Part shown: positions 9,885 through 18,581 of the stretch, piece by piece
Layout of the letters: every line of letters begins with the position of its first letter
How positions within the stretch are numbered: position 1 is the first letter of the stretch
DNA from: Chara braunii
Lineage: Eukaryota > Streptophyta > Charophyceae > Charales > Characeae
Length of the DNA stretch: 36,114 nt
NCBI GenBank assembly: GCA_003427395.1
Contig: BFEA01000286.1
Span: forward strand, 72,380-108,493
Reading direction: 5' to 3'
Notes under the pieces: generated by a model
Seen by the model: the letters and a program-made list of their open reading frames with translations, nothing else
What the model was told of the DNA's origin: nothing
Databases searched by the model: none
Position numbers and translations under genes: made by a program

Positions 9885-10112
9885 TTAGTATATAAAAAAT
9901 ATAGAAGACTATGCTATATCAGCAATTCCGGCCTCCTAATCCTAGAACAACTCCTAGCCCTCTTTGTACCAAGACATTGCATCTCAGAGATAATGCCATC
10001 CTAACCAACATCAACCAAAGCTGACCTGTTCTTGCCACGTAGACCATCCCCGGACCATAGGTTGTCAAGGCAGCTCCCCCCGGTTCGCCACTGGATTGCC
10101 TTCCTCCCGCAG
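9885..10112 (+). repeat. Direct repeat copy 2 (possible TRIM LTR)
   Basis: Starts TTAGTATATAAAAAATATAG and ends GATTGCCTTCCTCCCGCAG, 454 bp after copy 1, with about 224 bp of unrelated sequence between. It contains a TATATAAA box. A simple tandem duplication is the alternative. Confidence 0.6.
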
Positions 10113-10495
10113 TCAGTCAGTAAGGAGTCACTTCATGTCCAGTTCCTGGGTGAAGTCGCAACTCAGTTCCAGGGAAGGTCCACAACGGTCCAAATCTTTA
10201 ACGGTCGCGGATGGGCCCGACAGGCATGACCACGAGCAATCTGGGAGACACAACGGAGAGGACAAAGGCAGCTTGACATTCAGGCGTTGCCTCTTCTTTG
10301 ATTCAGCTCATGCAGGAGCGCTGCAGTGTTATTGAGTGCCAAGATCATCGCCGGATAAACAGTGCATAGGAAGCACATCGCCAACAGCAAAGGTCGTCAT
10401 GGCTGCAAGCAGAAAGCTGAGTGAGAGAGGAGAAGGTGAGGACACTCAGACATATCGTAGACCTGTGCACGTTTCTGTGTGATCGCAATAGTCGA
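10113..10495. other. No feature recognised
   Basis: No domain or repeat seen. Confidence 0.5.
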
Positions 10496-10539
10496 GTAGA
10501 GAGATAAAGAGAGAGAGAGATAAAGAGATAGAGAGATAA

Positions 10540-10602
<63 letters not shown>

Positions 10603-10616
10603 NGAGAGAGAGAGTT
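10496..10616. repeat. (GA)n / (GATA) microsatellite with one N
   Basis: GA repeats with GATAAA interruptions on the left. The undetermined base at 10603 shows that the assembly struggled here. Confidence 0.95.
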
Positions 10617-11162
10617 CCCTATTTGTCGCTGTTGCTGGCGGCCATAGCCGTAGAACTTGAGAAACAAGAGTCTTTTGCTACTGCAATAACCTGTTCAATA
10701 TGCCTCGTAACCTGCCTACGGGCCCCAGGCCCGATGACGGCCAAGGCCACATCACGTAGAGGCAGGACCCCAAATGTTTGGATTTCGGGGCCTGTTACAA
10801 TCCTGGTCATTCCCGAATGTAAATTCACAATGAATGACAATGCCACCCGATTGTGAAAGAAATGAAAGTACTTGCAAAGAGATAGAGACCAAACAAGAGA
10901 GAAAGAAGAAGAAGAAGAAGAAGATGTACACCAGCAAGACCAATGACAAATCCCCCTTCTCTCTCCACCTTCCTCCTCCTCCTTCAATTTGCCAATCTTA
11001 TTTTTCTTCCAATAATAATAATAACAATGAGTGGATGAACCAGAATCAATGTCCGAAGTTCCCTCTTACTGCCGACATCACAATAGGTCCACCATAGCCA
11101 TGGCTTCCCCCCTTCTTCCACCTCTCACATGCCTAGGCTATGGCAGACTACTAAGGCTTTGC
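10617..11162. other. No gene recognised; AAG and AAT runs
   Basis: Short (AAG)n at 10903-10923 and (AAT)n near 11010. Open frames on both strands overlap and look fortuitous. Confidence 0.5.
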
Positions 11163-11244
11163 CCTCCTGTGCAAAGGACAACGCAAAGCAGCTATGTCGC
11201 TGCACTCCTGTCCAAAGGACAACCCAAAACAGCTATGCCGCTTC
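11163..11244. repeat. 41-bp tandem duplication
   Basis: CTCCTGTGCAAAGGACAACG followed by CAAAGCAGCTATG repeats almost unchanged about 41 bp later, with a few substitutions. Confidence 0.7.
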
Positions 11245-12127
11245 TGACTAAGTCGCCATGCCTGACTCTGCCTCGAGCTTCCTTGGTGCGGCACTACCCC
11301 AACTGGGGCCTTCCAGATGCAGCGCCCAACAAGGTGATGAAGATGATGTTCACCATAGCCAGGTAGGTACCTCGCCACTCTCCTCCTTCGCCCCCTTCTT
11401 CCTCCTCCTCAGGCTGGGCTGGTTGCCATAGCCAGGCTGAGCGCCCAAGTCCAGCGCTTGGCTCCAGCAGCATGTCGCCAATCCTTGCATACTGCAAATG
11501 AGGAGGAGCTGCTTGCTCCTCCGGAAGATATAGCGGCCTACTGGCCTCTTGGGCGGTGACTTCCTAGGCCGAGCGGCCTCCCAGCAACCAGTACCTCCCT
11601 CCTCCCTTTCGGAGGGAAACATCATTGCAGGCTTTGCTATCTTTCGGACAGGCCCTAGACTCAGGCTACTTGGACTGGTACCGACCTACCTCTAACCTAC
11701 CGCTACTGAGCCTCTAAAAATGCCAACTTTTTGTCGTCTTTTGCTCGGCCTCCAGTACCCGACACTTCTACCACTACTTGAGTGGTACCGGCCTACCTGC
11801 TACTTGAGTGTTTTCCCCGCTGCTCTAAGTGTCGCAGGCCTACCCCCGCTACTTGAGTGTTTTCCCCGTTGCAATCCTCAAAGTCACGGTCACAGTTAAG
11901 TACCGGCCTTGCGGGGCCTTTCAAGTTTCAACCAACAAGTACCCTTGCGGGTCACACACACACTCAGCTGACAAGCACTCAGACAGACACGCAAACCAGC
12001 AGGCACGCACACACACACAGACTTGGAAACCATAGCAGAATGCAGGAATCTCGACAAGGCATTCATTCCAGCGTCAAATCCCATAAATCAGCAGTGTTCT
12101 CAGTCAGTGTTTTGGCGGGTCATTACA
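11245..12127 (-). mobile_element. Probable 3' LTR of the gypsy element (far end not located)
   Basis: On the minus strand the LTR starts with TGTAATGACCCGCC at 12127, directly after a purine tract. The other LTR end is not identifiable because no second copy exists in the window. A 20-bp direct repeat, GCTACTTGAGTGTTTTCCCC, occurs near 11800 and 11850. Some of this span, especially its left half, may be flanking DNA. Confidence 0.45.
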
Positions 12128-12144
12128 CTACCCCCCTCTCAAGA
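12128..12144 (-). promoter_or_regulatory. Polypurine tract of the gypsy element
   Basis: Minus-strand CTTGAGAGGGGGGTAG lies immediately before the TG of the LTR. This is where plus-strand DNA synthesis is primed in LTR retrotransposons. Confidence 0.7.
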
Positions 12145-12285
12145 GCGAGGTCCCTTCGAGCGAGTAACTCATTCAGAGTCGGCACAAAATGCATCGTAGG
12201 CGTAAATTAGAAAAAAAGATTTATTATAACCGTGAGGAGTGAGTTTTGCAGAAAACTTAGCAGTCTATCCATCAGCAATTTGTCG

Positions 12286-13484
12286 TTAATAAGAGTTAAC
12301 AACACGGGGAACATTCTTTAGCAGCTCTTTTTGGTCGATCCAGAAGAACTCGTTCAACGGGTGATAGAGGAAGTGAACCTTGTACTGTTTGTTCCTCCCT
12401 CTTCCTTCATGGGAAACAATTATGTCTATCTCATGGTCGTCGTTGATAGGACGAGGTATCATAGGATCTTGGAAGGGAAAAGTTTCATCATCGATGTGTG
12501 GAAACAATTTGGACGCGTGAAAAACCGGATATGTGCGCAGATGAGGAGGCACATCAATCACATACGAAGGACCAAAATCATCCCCAACCACCTTTAGAAC
12601 CTGCCAAGGGCCATAGTAAAGTGAAAGAAGCTTTCGTGATACGCCCTCTTCGTCAGAAAACTCAAACATTTTGACCCAGACATAACTTCTTACTTTAAAG
12701 TTCCCTTCTTTGCGCGACTTGTTAGCATGTTTACTAATGGCATGCTGACGCAGTGACGCTTGTTCATTGCTGCGATAGCAGCTTTGAGCAAGTGTGCATA
12801 CTTGGCATTGTAGCCAGGCATGTCGGACGTCAGACCAGGTGACCGTTCGGGGAACAGATAGTAGAGAGGATTGCGCAATTGCCATTCATATTGCAGCTGA
12901 TTCGGTGTCATGCCAGTTGCGGAGTGAATGGAGTTGTTGTACAACCCCTTCACTTTGTGTAACTCCTTGTCCCACGTGTTCTTATCTGGAACAATTATCA
13001 CGCGAAGTAGTTGAATGACAGTCTGGTTGATTTCCACTGCTAACCCATTGGTTTCGGGGTGTCGACCAAAAGTCTTATTGAGTTTAATGTCATAGATATG
13101 AGAAGTAAAGTCCTTCCAATCTTTACTAATGAATCTGGTGTCCCGATCACTCACAATAGTTTTCGGGTGGCCAAACTACAGATTGTACTGTTGATGAAAT
13201 TTTTCGATCACAAGCTCAGTTGGGGCATGGGGAGGGAAAGGAATCAAATTCAGAAATTCAGAAAAACGATCCACGATGACCATGACTTGTGAATTTCCCC
13301 CCTCACTCACCTTTCCCATGTTCGTGAAGTCGATGGAAATCGACTCACCGGGTCCATTAGGAATGGGGAGGGGTTTCAGCCCATAATGCTTATGCCTATG
13401 GACCTTGGTCCTTTGACAGACTTGACATTCGGCAATAAACTTCTGAGCTGATCCCTTCATTCCTCGCCAATCAAACTGCTGCAA
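12286..13484 (-). pseudogene. gypsy integrase plus chromodomain-like C-terminus, broken
   Basis: Integrase inserts the cDNA into the genome. From 13484 down, the zinc-finger CQVC pair and FDWRGMKG lead into the catalytic core. The first aspartate is in SISIDFTNM and the second in SDRDTRFIS. The third acidic block reads GLAVEINQT, where the family glutamate seems shifted or replaced. An amber codon at 13176-13178 interrupts the frame. A frameshift near 12745 moves the reading into the last frame, 12885-12286. This holds the C-terminal domain (YGPWQVLKVVGDDFGPSYVID, VFHASKLFPH) and ends with a chromodomain-like QYKVHFLYHPLNEFFWIDQK. Chromodomains target chromoviruses to heterochromatin; that role is inferred from family knowledge. 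Confidence 0.87.
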
Positions 13485-15373
13485 AAGACTTCCATAAGTC
13501 TTCTCAAAGTCGAAGTATCACTCCGACCATGTGCCAAATCCAAGAAATGAGTCCAGAGAGGCGCATGGTTGGGTACACACGAACGATCAAACTTCTCATA
13601 CCGACGGAATACAAGACCCTCACATTCATGAAAATCAAGCTGACTGCTAGGGTCAGCCTTGAACTGCTCAAGGATGGGGCTAAGGTCCGGATCCTTGGTA
13701 GTGTGTTCGACCAGATCCTCCTTCAGTTTCCTTCGGAGGTCATACGAGCCCACAAGGCAAGTCAAATACTCAGGATAATGCGACAAAGCATCAGCAATAC
13801 GAAATGTGGCGGATAACCTTGTCCATGAAGCACTGAAATGTGGCTGGTGCACTCGTAAGACCGAAGGGCATAATGATGAATTCGTACAGCCCATCGCGTG
13901 TTTTGAATGCAGTTTTGTGTTGGTCTCTCGGATCAACTTCAATCTGGTGGTAGCCAAACTTGAGGTCAATCTTGGAAAGAGTTTGCGCCTACCTGCAGCA
14001 TCTAGCATATGAGGCAAGGGATAAGCGTTCTTTCGGGCGATACGGTTTAGGCCACAATAATCAATACACATCCGGAGTTTGCCTTCTTTCTTCGGCACAA
14101 ACAGGACAGGTGCACCGAACTCGGACTCACTAGGCCTAATCCATCCACAATCAATCATATCATCAATTTGTCTCCTTAACTCCTCCAACTTGCCTTGTCT
14201 CATACGGTAGACGCAACCCTTTGGAGGAACACTCCCTTCTATTATCTCGATCTCGTGTTTGACCGGACGCTCGGGAATTCCATGAGGTTCAGCCAGAACT
14301 TCAAGAAATCGATCTAATGGGCGGCGAATGTTTGTTGGGATTTCTGGTGGAGGATCATCCTCATCATGAGAGAGAAACTCAAATTGAGAATTCACAGCAA
14401 TTACAACCGAATTCGAAGTACTTGGATCAGAAGCAGACTGATTCTTTACAGTAGAAGTAGATGGAGTAGAAGTAGAGATAGTAAAAGTAGAATTACTTTC
14501 CGAGGTAGAAAATGCAGCAAAAGTAGAAGGTGCATGAAGAGGTTTTACAAGAGCTACATGCACATGCGCATCTTCCTTGCGCCTGCGCACTGATTTGTAG
14601 AATTTGTTTGCACTCAAAAGAGTCACTGGGGACTCGCGCGTCTCGCCCAATAGAATGGTACGCTCGTTCCCCTTTGCATCATGCACCACGAACTGAGTAT
14701 CCGCCCACGTGGTCCTTAAACAATGAGCCTTTAACCAGCCCAAGCCAATGACCGCGTCAAAAGAACACGTATCTAGGATGTAGAAGTTCAACTCATGTGT
14801 GACAGTGCGATCCTTGTCAAAGGTGACGCGCACACCTTTGACAACATGTGTTGAGGTGACAACCTCTTGGTTGCCTACCTAGGTCTGATAAGGGTTATGC
14901 AATTCCACTTGTTTCATTCCCAGACCCGCTTTACGAATCCTGTTAGGAGAAAAAAAGTTAGCTGTTGAGCCATTACCAATCAGCACACGGATGTATCGAC
15001 GGTTAATGAGCAGCTTAAACAAGATCAGTTCCACACTCCCTTGAACACGGTGTTGCTGCTTGAGCTGCAGCCAATGTTCCAGGTGAGAGTGAAAGTTGAT
15101 TTCCTTAGTCTCCTTCCGAGGCTCAGTGTAAAGTACTTGGACTGCAACAGCCTTGGATTCAGCAACCGTCCGGGCTTCAAGAGCAGGCTGTTGATCAGAT
15201 TCAGGCTCCTTGGAGGGGTCTGCGGCTGACTGTTCAGCTTCCCTTCTTGTAGAGAGTGTTGATGACTCTTCTACGCCCTTTACATGTTTTCCTACAGACG
15301 ATAACATTCTTGCACAGTGTGCCCAAGCTTTTGACAATGCAAGCACACACACAGTTTGGATCTTCTTTCCCAT
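13457..15373 (-). pseudogene. gypsy protease - RT - RNase H remnant, broken
   Basis: One minus-strand frame runs from protease into RT and is broken by an amber codon at 14879-14881. The protease active-site block reads LIGNGSTANFF, where an aspartate is expected, so it is probably inactive. RT follows: IDDMIDCGWIRPSES, APVLFVPKKEGKLRMCIDYC, and then a one-base loss near 13980. RT continues in another frame (KIDLKFGYHQIEVD, IIMPFGLTSAPATFQ) as far as 13791. The catalytic DD box, thumb and most of RNase H are missing. The main frame resumes at RIADALSHYPE, the end of RNase H, so several hundred codons are gone. It ends near the integrase zinc-finger region, overlapping the integrase frame by 28 bases. 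Confidence 0.88.
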
Positions 15374-15537
15374 TCTTTTTTACTAATGTGGAGGGCTTCC
15401 CAAGGCTTGGTGGAAGCATCCTCCGGTTTCTCAGGGATTTTTGCATTCTTGGGGAGGTGTGCTATAGTTCCCCTACCTGAACCACAGTTAGGCCCCTTGC
15501 TTCCAGGTGCTCCTAGAAATGGTTGTACTCCACCACT
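15292..15537 (-). pseudogene. gypsy gag C-terminal fragment with CCHC zinc knuckle
   Basis: A minus-strand open stretch of 82 codons without its own ATG, closed by TAG at 15292-15294. It contains CLHCQKLGHTVQEC, a perfect C-x2-C-x4-H-x4-C nucleocapsid knuckle that binds genomic RNA. Upstream residues are charged and proline-rich (KIPEKPEDASTKPWEAL). It overlaps the protease frame by about 80 bases and lies in the frame from which a -1 shift would enter pol, as in many gypsy elements. Whether the shift was programmed or is decay cannot be told. The gag matrix/capsid part is absent or unrecognisable upstream. Confidence 0.78.
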
Positions 15538-15558
15538 TTACTGTTGCCTGCTCAAAAC

Positions 15559-15610
15559 GAACAGGTGCAGTCCCATCAGCCCCTAGAACCTTTTGCGGCT
15601 GCACCTGTTC
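15559..15610. repeat. 12-bp perfect inverted repeat
   Basis: GAACAGGTGCAG (15559-15570) and CTGCACCTGTTC (15599-15610) with a 28-bp spacer. Confidence 0.7.
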
Positions 15611-15813
15611 CGCGGCCGTTAGTTTTTTTTTTTTTTTCCTTTTTTCCTTTCTTTTCTTTTTCTTTCTCCTCTTTTTCCTAACCTTCCTTCAGGCCCCTCG
15701 TTTCTTTGTGAGGGGCAACCCGCCGTTCGAAATGAATGATCGCCCCTCCAAACGCAGTCATTTCACAAGGATGAACTAGAGTCAAACTCAATAGGGGCTT
15801 AGTCCCCTTGCCC

Positions 15814-16040
15814 CGCACGCCCATAACTGGACGCGAACTGCACTAGGTTCAGGCGCGTCATTGAGTGTTGCAGCCCATTTCTCTAACGAACGGGCACAAC
15901 AACTGTACTCCAACAAATTGGAGAGGGGTGTCTCGCAGAAGAAAAAAAAATAAATCTAAAAAGAATCTAACAATAAGTTAATAACTAAGAAAAACAAAAC
16001 AAAAAATGAAAAGACAAACTTACCTCAGGTTGCCTACAGC
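15814..16040 (+). repeat. Dispersed repeat, copy 1
   Basis: Shares with 16328-16550 the start CGCACGCCC, the CTAGGTTC block, the AATCTAAAAAGAATCTAA A-rich stretch and the end GACAAACTTACCT, in the same order. Probably the same unidentified element in direct orientation. No coding potential. Confidence 0.6.
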
Positions 16041-16107
16041 CCGTTCATCGAAACGAACAGGCACTTAAGAAACCCGTAGAACACAGGGGAGCGCAAACGT
16101 GTGGGAG

Positions 16108-16140
16108 TGTATATTTCCATGTTCTAGCGGAAGATTCATT
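16108..16140 (-). repeat. Inverse copy of window bases 61-93
   Basis: TGTATATTTCCATGTTCTAG and the bases after it match the reverse complement of 61-93 with one mismatch. Both sites lie near AG/CT microsatellites, which suggests one repeat family with an SSR nearby. Confidence 0.7.
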
Positions 16141-16205
16141 CGGTTTTGCTCATCGTATCTATGGAAGTGTCACGAGGACAGCAGCCAGGTAGGCCACTTC
16201 CTGTC

Positions 16206-16268
<63 letters not shown>

Positions 16269-16269
16269 G

Positions 16270-16309
<40 letters not shown>

Positions 16310-16324
16310 CTATCTATCTCTCTC
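16206..16324. repeat. (CT)n(ATCT)n compound microsatellite
   Basis: CT repeats followed by about 22 ATCT units with one GATC interruption. Confidence 0.95.
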
Positions 16325-16327
16325 GCG

Positions 16328-16550
16328 CGCACGCCCGTACTTGGGCGCCAAAAGCGCTAGGTTCGGGCATCCAAACTCATGCTGCCCGTTTCAAAAGCAA
16401 CGGGCGCATGATGAAACTTATCATGAAAGTCGTTGCCAGAAGGTGGAACGAGGAAGAATAAAAAAAAAAACTAAGAAGAAACATCTAAAAAGAATCTAAA
16501 ACAAATCTAAAAATAAAAAAAGAAAATCGACAAACTTACCTGCTGCCCTA
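16328..16550 (+). repeat. Dispersed repeat, copy 2
   Basis: Second copy of the repeat at 15814-16040. The A-rich part is longer (AAATCTAAAAATAAAAAAAG). Confidence 0.6.
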
Positions 16551-16771
16551 TGAAAACGGCCAGCACACTCGTCTCATCAGGGCAGATGCCCTGTCACTTT
16601 GACAGCCGCCATCTGGCGGTTTCGTTTTACTTCTTTAGTTTGATTTTTTTTTTTTTTACTGTATCTGTTGGCATAGGCCAACGGTTGATTCAACCTTCAG
16701 GCGCCACAACGGCGCACCCACGAACTGTTGCAATAGAGACCCGAGTTCGACTCTCAGAGGACTCAAAAGTT
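16551..16771. other. No gene recognised
   Basis: Short palindromes (CAGGGCAGATGCCCTG; CCGCCATCTGGCGG) and a T run; nothing coding. Confidence 0.5.
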
Positions 16772-17030
16772 TTATTATTATTATTATTATTATTATTTCA
16801 ATTTATGTGTGTCATCCTTGTGCAGGGGTCATGCAGTCCACGTGGCCTATCTCGGTCCTGCTATCTCTGCGATCGCACGGTTGAGATGGACCGCGCCATC
16901 TGCAAAATGAGGCGTCTCCAAAGGGAGCTATGCCCACTAGGCCACAGTATATCAGATTCGATCCCCGTGTCTGTCGGGTAAGAGTCGAGTGTTGTAACCT
17001 ACTGGGCTAGTTTCTATCACGACAGTGATA
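16772..17030 (-). mobile_element. tRNA-headed SINE with U6-like 3' end and (AAT)n tail
   Basis: On the minus strand the element reads from about 17030. An A-box-like TAGCCCAGTAGG is followed about 45 nt later by the B-box-like GGGATCGAATC, the spacing of a tRNA-type Pol III promoter. The body contains a second A-box-like TGTGGCCTAGTGGGC. The 3' part (16834-16796) reads GCATGACCCCTGCACAAGG and then ATGACACACATAAATTG, which follows U6 snRNA (GCAAGGATGACACGCA...). A run of AAT triplets (16797-16772) ends it. Head and U6 identity are inferred from motifs, with no alignment run. No target-site duplication was found. Confidence 0.6.
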
Positions 17031-17462
17031 GGAGCAACTCTTCTATACCTGAGGCTCTGCAGGCCCTGCCTTTCTGTCGCTTTACCGTTGATGGCTGCCC
17101 ATCCACGGCTTCGGGGTCACCCAACGGGTAGGCCTCGGCGTAGGCCTGCTGGCCCCCCTGGCTCGAGGTCAACCCCCGCGGCCCCAGGAAATAAAAAAAA
17201 TGCTTCTTATTCCTCCCGCGCCCAATCCCATACCTGACGAGGCCGTTCTTTTTAGCCTACTTAGGCCCTAGCTTTAGCGTTCCCATGTCCGCACACTTCT
17301 GCATCTTCGACAAAAGCGAAGCATTGCCAGTTATTGTCGTTACTCTCGGACGCCACAAGCGTCCAAACTAAAGCTCAAAAACTTTGTCTTTCGGTCATAA
17401 GTCAGGTCTGAATAAACGTTTGGCAACGCCAGTCTCATCAAGTCCCCCAATTTAATGACAAA
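17031..17462. other. No gene recognised
   Basis: GC-rich sequence; a 90-codon minus-strand open frame (17340-17612) shows no known domain. Confidence 0.45.
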
Positions 17463-17519
17463 GTCGGACGACGTCCGACATCGAAAATCCCCAGCAAATA
17501 CCCTTGTCAGGGTATTTGC
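17463..17519. repeat. Two adjacent hairpins
   Basis: GTCGGAC-GAC-GTCCGAC (17463-17479) and GCAAATACCC-TTGTCA-GGGTATTTGC (17494-17519), both with perfect stems. Confidence 0.75.
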
Positions 17520-17704
17520 CCCGACAGCGGGTACCAAGACAACATTCAGGCCAAGTGGAAGTCTGCAACTGGATGGGACCCAGGTCGTCGGCTGTGGGTT
17601 AATCTGAGTCATCGTGGGCGGGAGACCTTAGGCATGTCTACCTGGTTAAATGCTACATAAGACCCTGCCTCCAGGGAGTCAACATTCAATCTTGCTATGC
17701 TGCC

Positions 17705-17802
17705 TTGACGCTGGCTTGACGCTAGTTGGACGTTGGCTTGACGCTAGTTGGATGCTGGCTTGACGCTGGCTGGACGGTGGCTTGTCGCTGGCTCCACGCT
17801 GG
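17705..17802. repeat. 11-12-bp minisatellite
   Basis: About eight imperfect units of TTGACGCTGGC / TTGACGCTAGTTGGA alternate through the tract. Confidence 0.85.
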
Positions 17803-17857
17803 CACTGTGGAGACTGCTGCCACATGCTGACGCCTTCCTGTTTCGGCGCCAGCCTCT

Positions 17858-17960
17858 GCTGACGTGGTGCAAGGCCACGCTGTCTTCGACACCGCTGACG
17901 TGGCGTATGCCACTCTGTCTCCTATGTGGACGTGGCTTATGCCACACCGTCTTCATTGCT
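17858..17960. repeat. Repeated TGACGTGG...GCCAC blocks
   Basis: Three imperfect units of roughly 38 bp, each with (G)ACGTGG and a nearby GCCAC, so each can form a short stem. TGACGTGG resembles bZIP-binding elements of plants; function here is unsupported. Confidence 0.55.
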
Positions 17961-18581
17961 GAGTTGGACACGACAAGGAGGGAGATCGGGATCTGTAGAT
18001 GATTGAGAGAGAACGTGATACTTACCTGCTGTTGATGTCGATACTGTGCGTTGCTGAAGTCTTCACGGGAGAACTGTGCCACGTGGCACTTTTGATGTGA
18101 TCTGACCTGTCAGGCTCGTTATTGGACACTGTTCTGATGTGGAGGAGACAGGGAAGCCCGGAGAAGGAGAGGGATTGTTGGGCTACTACCTTTATGGTCA
18201 TTGATGGATACCTCCTCCACCCTCTAATATGTCTATTCCCCCTCTCCTCTTCCCGTCTATTGGTTGTCAGACATTGTATCACAGATCACATTCACGATTA
18301 TTTGGAGACATTATTCGAAACTGAGATTTCTTGTATTTCGACATTTGATGAGTATCTTCCAGACTGGGTTCATTACACTACTGTGCCCATCGCTAAATTT
18401 GGTAGAAGGGAATGCGGTTTGTTTTCTATTTGGCAGTTAATTCTCGCACTGGGAGCAATCAATGAGGTCCAGAACATGATCATGGTCGTAATCTGGTTTC
18501 CCGCTGTTAGTGGCTTTGAACCGGGCTGGTGCTTCCCAGAATAGAACAGAGTTGTGGCCAACTTTACCTTGTTCTAGAGAG
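17961..18581. other. Open frame without a known domain, interrupted by the LINE
   Basis: A 140-codon plus-strand frame (18122-18544) has no motif I recognise and no clear start context. It is the DNA into which the LINE inserted. Coding status is unknown. Confidence 0.35.

Larger units (their letters stand above)
12127..15537 (-). mobile_element. Degenerate Ty3/gypsy (chromovirus-like) retrotransposon
   Basis: The order on the minus strand is gag zinc knuckle, protease, RT, end of RNase H, integrase, chromodomain-like tail, polypurine tract, LTR start. That is the Ty3/gypsy order, with integrase after RT. There are at least two in-frame stops, several frameshifts and one large internal deletion. 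No 5' LTR or primer site is visible to the right of 15537, so the 5' end is lost or rearranged. The element cannot be autonomous. Confidence 0.88.

Noticed and set aside
18122-18544. 140-codon frame upstream of the LINE as part of ORF2
   Set aside because: It lies outside the 16-bp target-site duplication and shows no RT or zinc-domain similarity, so it is flanking DNA.
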